A stretch of 64,000 bases of DNA, taken from positions 434,001 through 498,000 of the forward strand of contig NZ_JAZHOB010000001.1 in NCBI RefSeq assembly GCF_048751585.1, read 5' to 3'. Made by a program: the position numbers and the translations under genes. The notes beneath the pieces are model-generated. The model had not been told where the DNA came from and did no database searches. It worked only from the letters and a program-made list of their open reading frames with translations. Each line of letters opens with the position of its first letter. The first letter of the stretch is position 1. This stretch comes from G025836975 sp048751585 (GTDB lineage: Bacteria; Pseudomonadota; Gammaproteobacteria; Burkholderiales; Burkholderiaceae_B). Of the stretch, positions 9,591 to 17,700 are shown piece by piece.

Positions 9591-10297
9591 GCCCCCTGGT
9601 CATGGCCGACGCCCTGCATGCCCACTACGGCGAAAGCCATGTGCTGCAAGGCGTCAGCCTGCGGATAGACCCAGGCGAATCCATAGGCCTGCTTGGGCGC
9701 AACGGCATGGGAAAAAGCACCCTGATACGAACCATCATGGGCCACGTGCCCGCCAGCGGCGGCACCGTCACTGTGCGCGGAAAGGACTGCACGCGGTCGG
9801 CGCCCTACCAGGTGTCGCGGCTGGGTGTGGCCTATGTGCCGGAAGGACGGGGGATATTTCCCAATCTGAATGTGCGCGAAAACCTGCAAGTGGCCGCCCG
9901 CCCGGGTTATGACGGCCGCAACGACTGGACCTACGAACGCGTGCTCGAAACCTTTCCGCGCTTGTCCGAGCGCCTGGATCACGGCGGACAGCAGTTGTCG
10001 GGCGGCGAGCAGCAGATGCTTGCCATCGGCCGCGCGCTCATGACCAATCCCGATGTATTGATACTGGACGAGGCCACCGAAGGGCTGGCGCCGCTGATCA
10101 TTGCGGAGATATGGCGGATCATCGCCGCCGTGCGGGGCACCGGCATGTCGACCCTGATCGTCGACCGCAACTACCGCAAGGTTCTGGCCCACACCGATCG
10201 CTGCGTGGTGCTGGAAAAAGGCTGCCTGGTCGAAGCCCGGGACAGTGCGGCGCTGGCCGGCCGGCCCGAAGTGCTGATGCGCTACCTGGGCGTTTAG
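9587..10297 (+). CDS. Branched-chain-type ABC transporter ATP-binding protein (LivF family)
   Basis: A 236-residue ABC ATPase: Walker A GRNGMGKST, signature LSGGEQQM, Walker B LILDEATEGLAP. LivF proteins usually have a V-E-Q-N switch segment; here it reads IVDRNY, so the usual Q is replaced by R. The start overlaps the stop of the previous ATPase (ATGA at 9587-9590). It is the last gene of the ligase-hydrolase-importer operon, and its stop overlaps the stop of the convergent Sua5-type gene by 4 bp (10294-10297), leaving no room for a terminator between them. Confidence 0.92.
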   Translation: MSPLVMADALHAHYGESHVLQGVSLRIDPGESIGLLGRNGMGKSTLIRTIMGHVPASGGTVTVRGKDCTRSAPYQVSRLGVAYVPEGRGIFPNLNVRENLQVAARPGYDGRNDWTYERVLETFPRLSERLDHGGQQLSGGEQQMLAIGRALMTNPDVLILDEATEGLAPLIIAEIWRIIAAVRGTGMSTLIVDRNYRKVLAHTDRCVVLEKGCLVEARDSAALAGRPEVLMRYLGV

Positions 10298-11331
10298 CGC
10301 GGGTCGAATGCCGCGGCGGCGCGGCCTATGCGGTCGTTCACAGCTTGCCAGGCGGCGCTGCGGGGCGGCTGTTCCATCAGGATGCGGGCATAGCCCTGCT
10401 GGTCCAGGCGGCGTAGCAGGGAATACAGGTCGCGCGCATACGAAGCCGGGTCATCCGGGCACTCCAGCCAGTCGACCTGCTCCATGGGATGCCCCGCGTG
10501 GCCCGGGAAAACCACCGCCGCCGTGCGTCCTTCGGCGGGCCGGGAAGCGTCCTCCAGCAAGCGCTCCAGCGGTCGCAGCAGCAAGGGTGTGTGCGGCGCG
10601 TAGTGCGCCTTCAGCGAACCCGAAACCTGCGGCGCGGCCGCATCCGGACGCGCCGGCTCCGCGCCCAATACCTCGGCAATCTGGGCGGCCGATATATGGC
10701 CGGGACGCAGCAGCACGGGACCGATGCCGCGCTCCGTGCGCGACACATCGACAATGGTGGACTCAATGCCCACCTGCGACGGCCCGCCTTCCAGCACCAT
10801 CAGTTCCTCCGGCCCCAGATCGGGAAACTCGGAGGACACATGGGCGGCATGGGTGGGCGACACCTGTCCGAACTTGTTTGCGGACGGCGCGGCGACGCCG
10901 CCCTGCCCATTGGGCTTCAGGCGCGCAAACTCCCTTAGGAGTGCTTGCGCGACCGGATGCGACGGACAGCGCAGGCCCACGCTGTCCTGCCCGCCGCTGA
11001 CGGCGGCGGGAATGTGCGCGGCCCGGGGAAGAATGAGCGTCAGCGGTCCGGGCCAGAATGCCTGTATCAGCGCGCGCCCTTCGGCAGGGACCGAAGCCGT
11101 CCAATAGCCGATGTCGGCCTCGGGCGCCACATGAACGATGACCGGGTGATTCGAAGGCCGGCCCTTGGCCTGATAGATGCGGGCGATGGCTGCCGGATTC
11201 TCGGCATCGGCGCCCAGACCGTAGACCGTTTCGGTGGGAAAAGCCACCAGGCGTCCAGCCTCCAGGCGCCGCGCGGCCTTGGCCAGCAACAGGGCCATAT
11301 CGGACGGCGCCGGCGTTGCGGGCGTATTCAT
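10294..11331 (-). CDS. Threonylcarbamoyl-AMP synthase (Sua5/YrdC/TsaC family)
   Basis: A 345-residue protein of the long Sua5 type: an N-terminal YrdC domain (about 15-215, VAFPTETVYGLGADA, KGRPSNHPVIVHV, GIESTIVDVS) plus a C-terminal Sua5 domain joined through a linker containing SLKAHYAPHTPL. It makes L-threonylcarbamoyl-AMP for the universal t6A37 modification of ANN-decoding tRNAs. Its start codon overlaps the purK stop (11328-11331), so it is the last gene of a purE-purK-sua5 unit, an order also seen in other Alcaligenaceae. Confidence 0.9.
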   Translation of the reverse strand: MNTPATPAPSDMALLLAKAARRLEAGRLVAFPTETVYGLGADAENPAAIARIYQAKGRPSNHPVIVHVAPEADIGYWTASVPAEGRALIQAFWPGPLTLILPRAAHIPAAVSGGQDSVGLRCPSHPVAQALLREFARLKPNGQGGVAAPSANKFGQVSPTHAAHVSSEFPDLGPEELMVLEGGPSQVGIESTIVDVSRTERGIGPVLLRPGHISAAQIAEVLGAEPARPDAAAPQVSGSLKAHYAPHTPLLLRPLERLLEDASRPAEGRTAAVVFPGHAGHPMEQVDWLECPDDPASYARDLYSLLRRLDQQGYARILMEQPPRSAAWQAVNDRIGRAAAAFDPR

Positions 11332-12509
11332 GCTTGAAATTCAATGCCCAGAATGCGCGCCACCCGCGCCGCGCCTTCCCGGGCCTGCGCCAAGGTCTGG
11401 CCCAGCACATTGATGTGCCCCATCTTGCGCCCCCGCCGCGCCTCGGCCTTGCCGTACAGGTGCAGTTTGGCGCCGGGCACTTCCAGAACCCGCGCCCAAT
11501 CGGGCTCGCGCTTTACGCCGCTGGCCGGATCGAACCAGACATCACCCAGAATATTCAGCATGACGACCGGACATAGAGTCTCGGTGCTGCCCAGAGGCAA
11601 ACCGGCCATGGCGCGGGCCTGTTGTTCGAATTGACTGGTGACGCAGGCGTTCATGGTGTAGTGCCCGCTGTTGTGGGGACGCGGCGCGATTTCATTGGCC
11701 ACCAGGCTGCCATCGCTGAGCACGAAGAATTCCACACAGAGCACGCCAACATAGTCCAGCGCCTGCGCAATGCGCCGTGCCGCATCGGCCGCCTTGTCCG
11801 CCAGCCCGGGGGCCAGCAAGGACGCATCGACCGTGGAAACCGCCAGAATGCCGTCGCGGTGCTCGTTCTGCGCCGACGGGTAAATCACGGTCCGGCCGTC
11901 GGCGCCGCGCGCCATCACCACCGACAGCTCACTGGCCAGCGGCAGCATGGCCTCCAGCACGCATTCGGCTTCCTTGAATTCCGCAAACGCCGCCTGCGCT
12001 TCCTCGCGGCTTTTGACCCGGGCCTGTCCCTTGCCGTCGTAGCCCAGGCGAGCGACTTTAAGAATACCCGGGAAAAGCTCCGTGGACGCCGCGGCGATAT
12101 CGGCCCGATTCCGGACGGGCGCATAAGGAGCAACGGGCACGCCCGTGCCCTTGATGAAGGCCTTTTCCTGTATGCGGTCCTGGACCACGGCCACCGCATC
12201 GCCTGAAGGGCTTACGGCGGAGCGCAGCGCCAAGGTCCGCAGGCTTTGCGCGGGCACGTTCTCGAATTCGGTGGTGATGGCCTTGCAGCGCTTGGACAGT
12301 TGTTCAAGCCCGGCGGAGTCTTCGTAGCCGGCCCGGATATGCAGTTCGGCAACGGCGCCCGCTGGACTGTGCTCGTCGGGATCCAGCACCGCCACTTTGT
12401 AGCCCATGCTTTGCGCCGCATGGCAGAACATGCGGCCCAACTGCCCCCCTCCTATCATGCCCAGCCAGTCTCCCGGCACGATAGTAAAGGAATCAGAAGC
12501 TTCATTCAT
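11328..12509 (-). CDS. purK: N5-carboxyaminoimidazole ribonucleotide synthase PurK
   Basis: A 393-residue ATP-grasp enzyme. It opens with LGMIGGGQLGRMFCHAAQSM and has a central ATP-grasp region (KVARLGYDGKGQARV, ECVLEAM) and VEFFVLSDGSLVANEIAPRPHNSGHYT. PurK uses ATP and bicarbonate to carboxylate AIR to N5-CAIR, which PurE then rearranges. I use the ATG at 12509 (MNEASDS) rather than the in-frame ATG at 12542, because PurK proteins begin close to the GGGQLG motif. It lies 50 bp after purE on the same strand. Confidence 0.95.
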   Translation of the reverse strand: MNEASDSFTIVPGDWLGMIGGGQLGRMFCHAAQSMGYKVAVLDPDEHSPAGAVAELHIRAGYEDSAGLEQLSKRCKAITTEFENVPAQSLRTLALRSAVSPSGDAVAVVQDRIQEKAFIKGTGVPVAPYAPVRNRADIAAASTELFPGILKVARLGYDGKGQARVKSREEAQAAFAEFKEAECVLEAMLPLASELSVVMARGADGRTVIYPSAQNEHRDGILAVSTVDASLLAPGLADKAADAARRIAQALDYVGVLCVEFFVLSDGSLVANEIAPRPHNSGHYTMNACVTSQFEQQARAMAGLPLGSTETLCPVVMLNILGDVWFDPASGVKREPDWARVLEVPGAKLHLYGKAEARRGRKMGHINVLGQTLAQAREGAARVARILGIEFQA

Positions 12510-12559
12510 GGGTGACAACCTGTCGTCAAAAACAAGAAACAAAAATACGGAAGACCGCG

Positions 12560-13087
12560 CTACATCGTGACATGGGGGGGAACCACCATGGCCCTGGCCG
12601 CCTCGGTCTGCCTGGCGCGAAACGCCACCAGCTTCTGCTGCAAGGCCGGATCGGTCGTGGCCAGGCAGGCAATGACATGCAGGGCCGCGTTGGCGGCTCC
12701 CGCTTCACCGATGGCGAAGGTGGCGACCGGCACGCCCTTGGGCATCTGCACAATGGACAACAGGGAATCTTCGCCGCGCAGATACTTGGAAGGCACCGGC
12801 ACGCCGAATACCGGCACGGGGGTCAGCGCCGCCATCATGCCCGGCAAATGCGCCGCCCCGCCGGCGCCGGCGATGATCGCGCGCAGGCCGCGCTCGGCGG
12901 CATGGGCGCCGTAGTCCACCATATCGAGCGGCATGCGGTGCGCCGACACCACCCGCATTTCGTGGGCGATGCCGAATTCCTCCAGGATGGCGTCGGCATG
13001 CTTCATGACATCCCAGTCACTGGACGAGCCCATGATGATGCCCACCACCGGCGCCGCGCCGTCATTGCCTTGCTTCGGATCAGTCAT
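12560..13087 (-). CDS. purE: N5-carboxyaminoimidazole ribonucleotide mutase PurE
   Basis: A 175-residue class I PurE. VGIIMGSSSDWDVMKHADAIL contains the conserved SSSDW phosphate-binding loop, and VSAHRMP and GAGGAAHLPGMMAALT complete the active site. It interconverts N5-CAIR and CAIR in purine synthesis. The start at 13087 (MTDPKQG) gives family-typical length; upstream in-frame ATGs at 13102 and 13123 are possible but would add a poorly conserved tail. It is followed by purK and preceded by purC. Confidence 0.95.
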   Translation of the reverse strand: MTDPKQGNDGAAPVVGIIMGSSSDWDVMKHADAILEEFGIAHEMRVVSAHRMPLDMVDYGAHAAERGLRAIIAGAGGAAHLPGMMAALTPVPVFGVPVPSKYLRGEDSLLSIVQMPKGVPVATFAIGEAGAANAALHVIACLATTDPALQQKLVAFRARQTEAARAMVVPPHVTM

Positions 13088-13166
13088 GTGAAATCCAGCC
13101 ATATAAATGCAAAGAGCCCCCAATGGACTCTTTATTGTACGGGCTGCCGCGCAATGCGCGCGGCGC

Positions 13167-14048
13167 TTATGCCATCAGGCGGTCGGCCGCCTCGCGGTAT
13201 TTGGCCGCTGTTTTTTCGAGGACTTCGGCCGGCAGCTTGGGCGCGGGCGGCGTTTTATCCCAGGTCTGGGTTTCCAGCCAGTCGCGCACGAACTGCTTGT
13301 CGAAGGACGGCGGGCTGACACCGACCGCATAGCCCGAGGCCGGCCAGAAGCGCGAAGAATCGGGGGTCAGGACTTCGTCCATCAAATGCAGTTGGCCCTG
13401 TTCGTCAAGCCCGAACTCGAACTTGGTATCGGCGATGATGATGCCCTTGCCGGCCGCGAACTGCGCCGCTTCGGAATACAGCTTCAGGGTGACGGCGCGG
13501 ATTTTTTCGGCCAGTTCTTGCCCGATCTGGCCCACCACATAATCGAAATCCACGTTCTCGTCGTGCGAGCCGAATTCCGCCTTGGCGGCTGGTGTGAAGA
13601 TAGGCTCGGGCAGGCGGCTGGCCTGCTGCAAGCCCGGCGGCAAGGCAACGCCGCAAATGCTGCCCGTGGCCTGGTAGTCTTTCCAGCCCGAACCGATCAG
13701 GTAGCCCCGCGCCACCGCTTCCACCAATATGGGCTTCAGGCGCTTGACCACCACGGCGCGGCCCGCGACCTGGTCCCGCTCGTCGGCGGCGACCACCTCG
13801 GCCGGATCGATGCCGGTGGAGTGATTGGGAAGAATGTGGGCCAGCTTCTTCAGCCAGAACTCGGTGAGCTCGGTCAGCACCTGCCCCTTGCCGGGAATGG
13901 GGTCGTCAAGAATGACATCGAAGGCGGAAATGCGGTCGGACGCCACGATCAGCAACTTGTCATCGCCTACCGCGTACATGTCGCGCACTTTGCCGCGAGC
14001 GAGCAGAGGCAGCGATTTGATGCTTGATTGATGTAGAGCCTGAACCAC
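13167..14048 (-). CDS. purC: Phosphoribosylaminoimidazole-succinocarboxamide synthase PurC
   Basis: A 293-residue SAICAR synthetase: LLARGKVRDMYAVGDDKLLIVASDRISAFDV near the N-terminus, VEAVARGYLIGSGWKDY and IIADTKFEFGLD later. It condenses CAIR with aspartate. The start is the GTG at 14048 (MVQALHQSS), supported by AAGGA 7 bp upstream. The frame remains open to 14273, but the extra 75 codons translate the tandem GC-rich repeat and are not protein-like. It is the first gene of purC-purE-purK-sua5. Confidence 0.95.
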   Translation of the reverse strand: MVQALHQSSIKSLPLLARGKVRDMYAVGDDKLLIVASDRISAFDVILDDPIPGKGQVLTELTEFWLKKLAHILPNHSTGIDPAEVVAADERDQVAGRAVVVKRLKPILVEAVARGYLIGSGWKDYQATGSICGVALPPGLQQASRLPEPIFTPAAKAEFGSHDENVDFDYVVGQIGQELAEKIRAVTLKLYSEAAQFAAGKGIIIADTKFEFGLDEQGQLHLMDEVLTPDSSRFWPASGYAVGVSPPSFDKQFVRDWLETQTWDKTPPAPKLPAEVLEKTAAKYREAADRLMA

Positions 14049-14088
14049 GATGTATCCTTGAAAAAGAATCGATACCCCTAGCCGGGGA

Positions 14089-14276
14089 TTTTTGCCTTGG
14101 GGCGGCCCGGCGGCAACAATGCCCCCCACGCTGCACCTTCGGCGCGCTGCCCCCCGAGGGGGGCGCTTTTTGCCTTGGGGCGGCCCGGCGGCAAAAATGC
14201 CCCCCACGCTGCACCTTCGGCGCGCTGCCCCCCCGAGGGGGGCGCTTTTTGCCTTGGGGCGGCCCGGCGGCAAAAA
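14089..14276. repeat. Tandem 78-79 bp repeat (two full units plus a partial third) with GC hairpins
   Basis: Units start with GCCTTGGGGCGGCCCGGCGG at 14094, 14172 and 14251, giving periods of 78 and 79 bp. The one-base difference is an extra C in a C-tract; the first two units are otherwise almost identical and the third stops after about 26 bp. Each full unit ends with GCCCCCC-GA-GGGGGGC followed by TTTTT on the plus strand, which resembles a rho-independent terminator, although no plus-strand gene ends here. I recall similar GC-rich intergenic repeats in Burkholderiales genomes. It occupies the purC upstream region. Confidence 0.9.
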
Positions 14277-14302
14277 ATCCCGCCGGCATCCTGCCGGACG
14301 GG
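14272..14302 (-). terminator. Probable rho-independent terminator of fba
   Basis: Read leftward, CCCGTCCGGCA-GGA-TGCCGGCGGG forms a strong hairpin (CCGGCA/TGCCGG extended by CCCG/CGGG around one bulged base), followed directly by ATTTTTT. It lies about 37 bp beyond the fba stop and separates fba from purC. Its T-tract is the edge of the third tandem repeat unit. Confidence 0.75.
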
Positions 14303-14338
14303 ATCAGAGCTAGATCTGCGACAAGCGCATTGATTGAA

Positions 14339-15403
14339 TTACTGAACGACTTGGGCCAACTCGCCGGCGGCGTAGCGCTTGGCCATTTCGGACAGCGATA
14401 CCGGCTTGATCTTGCTGGCATTGCCGGCGGTGCCGAATTGCTCGTAGCGCTGTTTGCAGATTTTCTTGGCGGCTTCGCGGGCCGGCTTCAGGTATTCGCG
14501 CGGATCGAACTTGCCGGGGTTCTCTGCCATGAAACGGCGGATGGCGCCCGTCATGGCCAGCCGGATGTCGGTGTCGATATTGACCTTGCGGACGCCGAAC
14601 TTGATGGCTTCCTGGATTTCCTCGACCGGCACGCCGTAGGTTTCCTTCATGTCGCCGCCGAATTCGCGGATCTCGGCCAACAGGTCTTGCGGCACGCTGG
14701 AACTGCCGTGCATGACAAGATGGGTGTTGGGCAGGCGGCGGTGGATTTCCTTGATGCGGGAAATCGACAGGATGTCGCCCGTGGGCTTGCGCGTGAACTT
14801 GTAGGCGCCATGGCTGGTGCCGATGGCGATGGCCAAGGCGTCCAGCTGGGTATGGCGGACGAAGTCGGCGGCCTGCTCGGGATCGGTAAGCAGCTGCTCC
14901 ATGGTCATGGTGCCTTCCGCGCCGTGGCCGTCTTCCTTGTCGCCCTTCATGGTTTCAAGCGAGCCCAGACAGCCCAGTTCGCCCTCGACGGTCACGCCCA
15001 GCTTATGAGCCATTTCGACCACTTTGCGGGTGACATCCAGGTTGTATTCGTATTCGGCGATGGTCTTGCCGTCGGCCTGCAGGGAGCCGTCCATCATGAC
15101 GCTGGAAAAGCCCAGGTCGATGGCGCCCTGGCACACGGCGGGCGACTGACCGTGATCCTGGTGCATGACGACGGGAATGTTGGGATAGGTCTCGACCGCG
15201 GCCTGGATCAGGTACTTCAGGAAGCCTTCGCCGGCGTATTTGCGGGCGCCGGCGGATGCCTGCATGATGACCGGGCTATCGGTTTCAGCGGCGGCTTCCA
15301 TGATCGCTTGAACTTGCTCAAGGTTGTTGACGTTGAACGCTGGTATGCCATAGCCATTCTCGGCTGCGTGGTCGAGCAGCTGGCGCATGGAAACAAGGGC
15401 CAT
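14339..15403 (-). CDS. fba: Class II fructose-1,6-bisphosphate aldolase (Calvin-cycle type)
   Basis: A 354-residue zinc aldolase. Recognisable parts are YGIPAFNVNNLEQVQAIMEA near the N-terminus, the metal-ligand segment VVMHQDHGQS (about 77-86), VEGELGCLGSLET, IAIGTSHGAYKF and the phosphate loop VMHGSSSVP, with GVRKVNIDTDIR towards the C-terminus. It cleaves or forms fructose-1,6-bisphosphate in glycolysis and gluconeogenesis. A spacing of about 100 bp separates it from mogA upstream; a terminator follows downstream. Confidence 0.95.
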   Translation of the reverse strand: MALVSMRQLLDHAAENGYGIPAFNVNNLEQVQAIMEAAAETDSPVIMQASAGARKYAGEGFLKYLIQAAVETYPNIPVVMHQDHGQSPAVCQGAIDLGFSSVMMDGSLQADGKTIAEYEYNLDVTRKVVEMAHKLGVTVEGELGCLGSLETMKGDKEDGHGAEGTMTMEQLLTDPEQAADFVRHTQLDALAIAIGTSHGAYKFTRKPTGDILSISRIKEIHRRLPNTHLVMHGSSSVPQDLLAEIREFGGDMKETYGVPVEEIQEAIKFGVRKVNIDTDIRLAMTGAIRRFMAENPGKFDPREYLKPAREAAKKICKQRYEQFGTAGNASKIKPVSLSEMAKRYAAGELAQVVQ

Positions 15404-15503
15404 GAAAAGACTCCTGAAATCAATTAATAAGGGTTCCAGCCATTTTACCCGAATGTACAGGCCCGCTTGCCGCCGCTGGTATCGATACGATACAGATCCC
15501 TTC

Positions 15504-16142
15504 TTAATCTGTACGGGCAGCCGGCCGAATGGCGGATTTGGGCCGGAAGGCCTTGACGATCTCGTCGCGCGTTTCGATATAGGGACCGCCGATCAGATCG
15601 ATGCAATATGGGACCGCCGCGAAAATCCCAGCCGTCAGCACCTGGCCGTCGGCCCCCTTCAATCCTTCCAAGGTTTCCTTGATAGCCTTGGGCTGGCCCG
15701 GCAAATTGATGATAAGCGCCGCGCGATCGGCGGTTTCACGTATGACGGCTACCTGCCGGGACAGGATGGCGGTGGGCACGAATTTAAGGCTGATCTGGCG
15801 CATCTGCTCGCCGAAGCCGGGCATTTCCTTGGTTGCGACGGCCAGGGTGGCCTCAGGCGTCACGTCGCGCCGGGCCGGGCCCGTGCCGCCCGTGGTCAAA
15901 ACCAGGTCGCAGCCCAGAACATCCACCAGCTCCACGATCGTGTCCGATATCCGCCGCGCCTCGTCGGGAATCAGCCGCGCCGCATATTGCGGCGGCTGGA
16001 CGATGGCTTGCGTCAGCCAGGACTGCAAGGCGGGTATGCCCTGATCTTCGTAGGTTCCGCCGGCTGCGCGGTCGGAAACGGAGATAAGGCCCACCAGGAG
16101 TTGATCCGGATGCTGGCGTACAAGGGCTGGCGGCAGGGACAT
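15504..16142 (-). CDS. mogA: Molybdopterin adenylyltransferase MogA
   Basis: About 212 residues of the MoaB/MogA family: LVGLISVSDRAAGGTYEDQGIPAL at the N-terminus, then DLVLTTGGTGPARRDVTPEAT, the molybdopterin-binding signature, and INLPGQPKAIKETLEGL. It adenylylates molybdopterin before molybdenum insertion; this is relevant because a molybdenum sulfite dehydrogenase (44166-45392) is encoded nearby. The start at 16142 (MSLPPA) has GGAAA upstream, 20 bp after the aldehyde dehydrogenase stop, so the two may be co-transcribed. The longer frame upstream overlaps the dehydrogenase gene and is a shadow. Confidence 0.93.
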   Translation of the reverse strand: MSLPPALVRQHPDQLLVGLISVSDRAAGGTYEDQGIPALQSWLTQAIVQPPQYAARLIPDEARRISDTIVELVDVLGCDLVLTTGGTGPARRDVTPEATLAVATKEMPGFGEQMRQISLKFVPTAILSRQVAVIRETADRAALIINLPGQPKAIKETLEGLKGADGQVLTAGIFAAVPYCIDLIGGPYIETRDEIVKAFRPKSAIRPAARTD

Positions 16143-16162
16143 GAGGTTTCCGATTAAAAAGG

Positions 16163-17596
16163 TTAATGCTTGATGGCGATGGTCTTGACCGTGGTGAAGC
16201 CATACAGGGCTTCGAAGCCTTTCTCGCGGCCATAGCCCGATTGGCCCGTGCCGCCGAAAGGCAGCTCGACGCCCCCGCCCGCGCCGTAGTTGTTGATGAA
16301 CACCTGGCCCGAACGGATGGCGCGGGCGATACGCAGCTGCCTTGCGCCATCCTGCGTCCAGATGCCGGCCACCAGGCCGAAGGCGGTTCCATTGGCGATG
16401 CGCAAGGCGTCGGCTTCGGTCTCGAAGGGAATGGCGGCCAGCACAGGGCCGAAGATCTCTTCTTGAGCCAGGCGGTGCGCGGGCGGCACATCGCCCAGCA
16501 ATACGGGCGCCTGATAGAAGCCGCCCTTGGGTGCGTTGGGATCGAGCGCCCCCTGCGCCGCAAGCGAAATACCCGAGCTTTCGGCCTCTGCCAGAAATTG
16601 GCGCACGCGCGCCTGCTGTTTGGCATTGATCAGCGGCCCGCAATCCGGATCGTCGCTCGCCGGCCCCGTGCGCGTGGCCTTGAACAGTTCGGACAGCCGC
16701 CCGACGACATCGGCATAGATGGCGCGCTGCACCAGCAAGCGGCTGCCCGCCGAGCAGGTTTGCCCCGCGTTCTGAATGATGGCATTCAACAGCACCGGCA
16801 AGGCGGCTTCGATATCGGCGTCGGAAAACAGTATCTGCGGAGACTTGCCCCCCAGCTCCAGTGTGACGGGGGCAAAATGCCCCGCCGCCGCCATGGCCAC
16901 CTGCTGGCCGGTCTGCGGCGAACCGGTAAATGAAATATGGTCTATGCCCGGATGCGCGGACAGGGCGGCGCCCGCCTCGATGCCCAGGCCGGTGCAGATA
17001 TTCAACGCCCCGGCGGGCAGGCCGGCTTCCATGGCGATTTCAGCCACCTTCAGCAGCGACAGGCAGGCGTCCTCGGCCGGCTTGACCACGCAGGCATTGC
17101 CGGCGGCCAGCGCCGCCCCGACGCTGCGCCCGAAAATCTGCAAGGGATAATTCCAAGGAACGATATGGCCGGTCACGCCATGCGGCTCACGCACGGTCAG
17201 CACGGTGTAATTGCTGGGGTAAGGGATGGTCGAGCCATGCAGCTTGTCGACCGCGCCGGCGTAGAACTCGAAATACCGCGCCACGGCGGCGGCGTCGGAG
17301 CGAGCCTGCCGCATCGGCTTGCCCGTGTCCCTGGATTCGATCTGGGCCAGTACCTCGTGCTGATCCTGCAGGGCGCGGCTGACGCGCAAAAGCAGCCTGC
17401 TGCGCTCGGCCGGCGCCATCTTGCCCCATGCGCCCTCGAAGGCGGCGCGGGCTGCCCTGACGGCCACATCGATGTCGGCTTCGCCCGACCGGGCGATTTC
17501 GGCGTAAAGCTGGCCGTTGGAAGGATCGATGACCGGCACGGTTTGTCCCGCCAGCGCGCTTACCCATTGATTGGCGATAAAGTTCTTGTGCATCAT
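16163..17596 (-). CDS. NAD(P)-dependent aldehyde dehydrogenase (ALDH superfamily)
   Basis: A 477-residue ALDH. VPWNYPL and KPAEDACLS form the cofactor site, FTGSPQTG the Rossmann turn, LELGGKSPQILFSDAD carries the general-base Glu, and GQTCSAGSR the nucleophilic Cys; EEIFGPVLAAIPF is also conserved. This places it with the betaine/aminoaldehyde/2-hydroxymuconic-type ALDHs, but substrate cannot be assigned. It does not look like BoxD, the semialdehyde dehydrogenase of the box pathway. The start at 17596 (MMHKNF) follows a GGGG tract; an upstream ATG at 17626 is less likely. Confidence 0.9.
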   Translation of the reverse strand: MMHKNFIANQWVSALAGQTVPVIDPSNGQLYAEIARSGEADIDVAVRAARAAFEGAWGKMAPAERSRLLLRVSRALQDQHEVLAQIESRDTGKPMRQARSDAAAVARYFEFYAGAVDKLHGSTIPYPSNYTVLTVREPHGVTGHIVPWNYPLQIFGRSVGAALAAGNACVVKPAEDACLSLLKVAEIAMEAGLPAGALNICTGLGIEAGAALSAHPGIDHISFTGSPQTGQQVAMAAAGHFAPVTLELGGKSPQILFSDADIEAALPVLLNAIIQNAGQTCSAGSRLLVQRAIYADVVGRLSELFKATRTGPASDDPDCGPLINAKQQARVRQFLAEAESSGISLAAQGALDPNAPKGGFYQAPVLLGDVPPAHRLAQEEIFGPVLAAIPFETEADALRIANGTAFGLVAGIWTQDGARQLRIARAIRSGQVFINNYGAGGGVELPFGGTGQSGYGREKGFEALYGFTTVKTIAIKH

Positions 17597-17700
17597 GGCA
17601 TTTGCCCCGTAGTGATTGGTTAGCATGGAGCCTTTGCCCGGTCCCCGGCTTTCCGAATTGTTATTCTACGATGAAGGCTCTATTTGATTGCGCACAGAAG

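Noticed and set aside
14160..14250. GC hairpin plus T-run in the repeats as a true terminator of a rightward gene
   Set aside because: No rightward gene ends upstream; purC and fba both run left, so a conventional terminator role lacks a client.
13167..14273. Longer PurC with 75 extra N-terminal residues
   Set aside because: The extension is a translation of the tandem intergenic repeat; the GTG at 14048 has a good ribosome site and gives family length.
14024..15427. 467-codon plus-strand frame over the tandem repeat and fba
   Set aside because: Part translates the GC-rich repeats and the rest is antisense to the aldolase.
16163..17596. The aldehyde dehydrogenase as BoxD of the box pathway
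   Set aside because: BoxD has a distinct sequence type; this enzyme looks like the betaine/aminoaldehyde group and is 12 kb away from the box genes in another operon.
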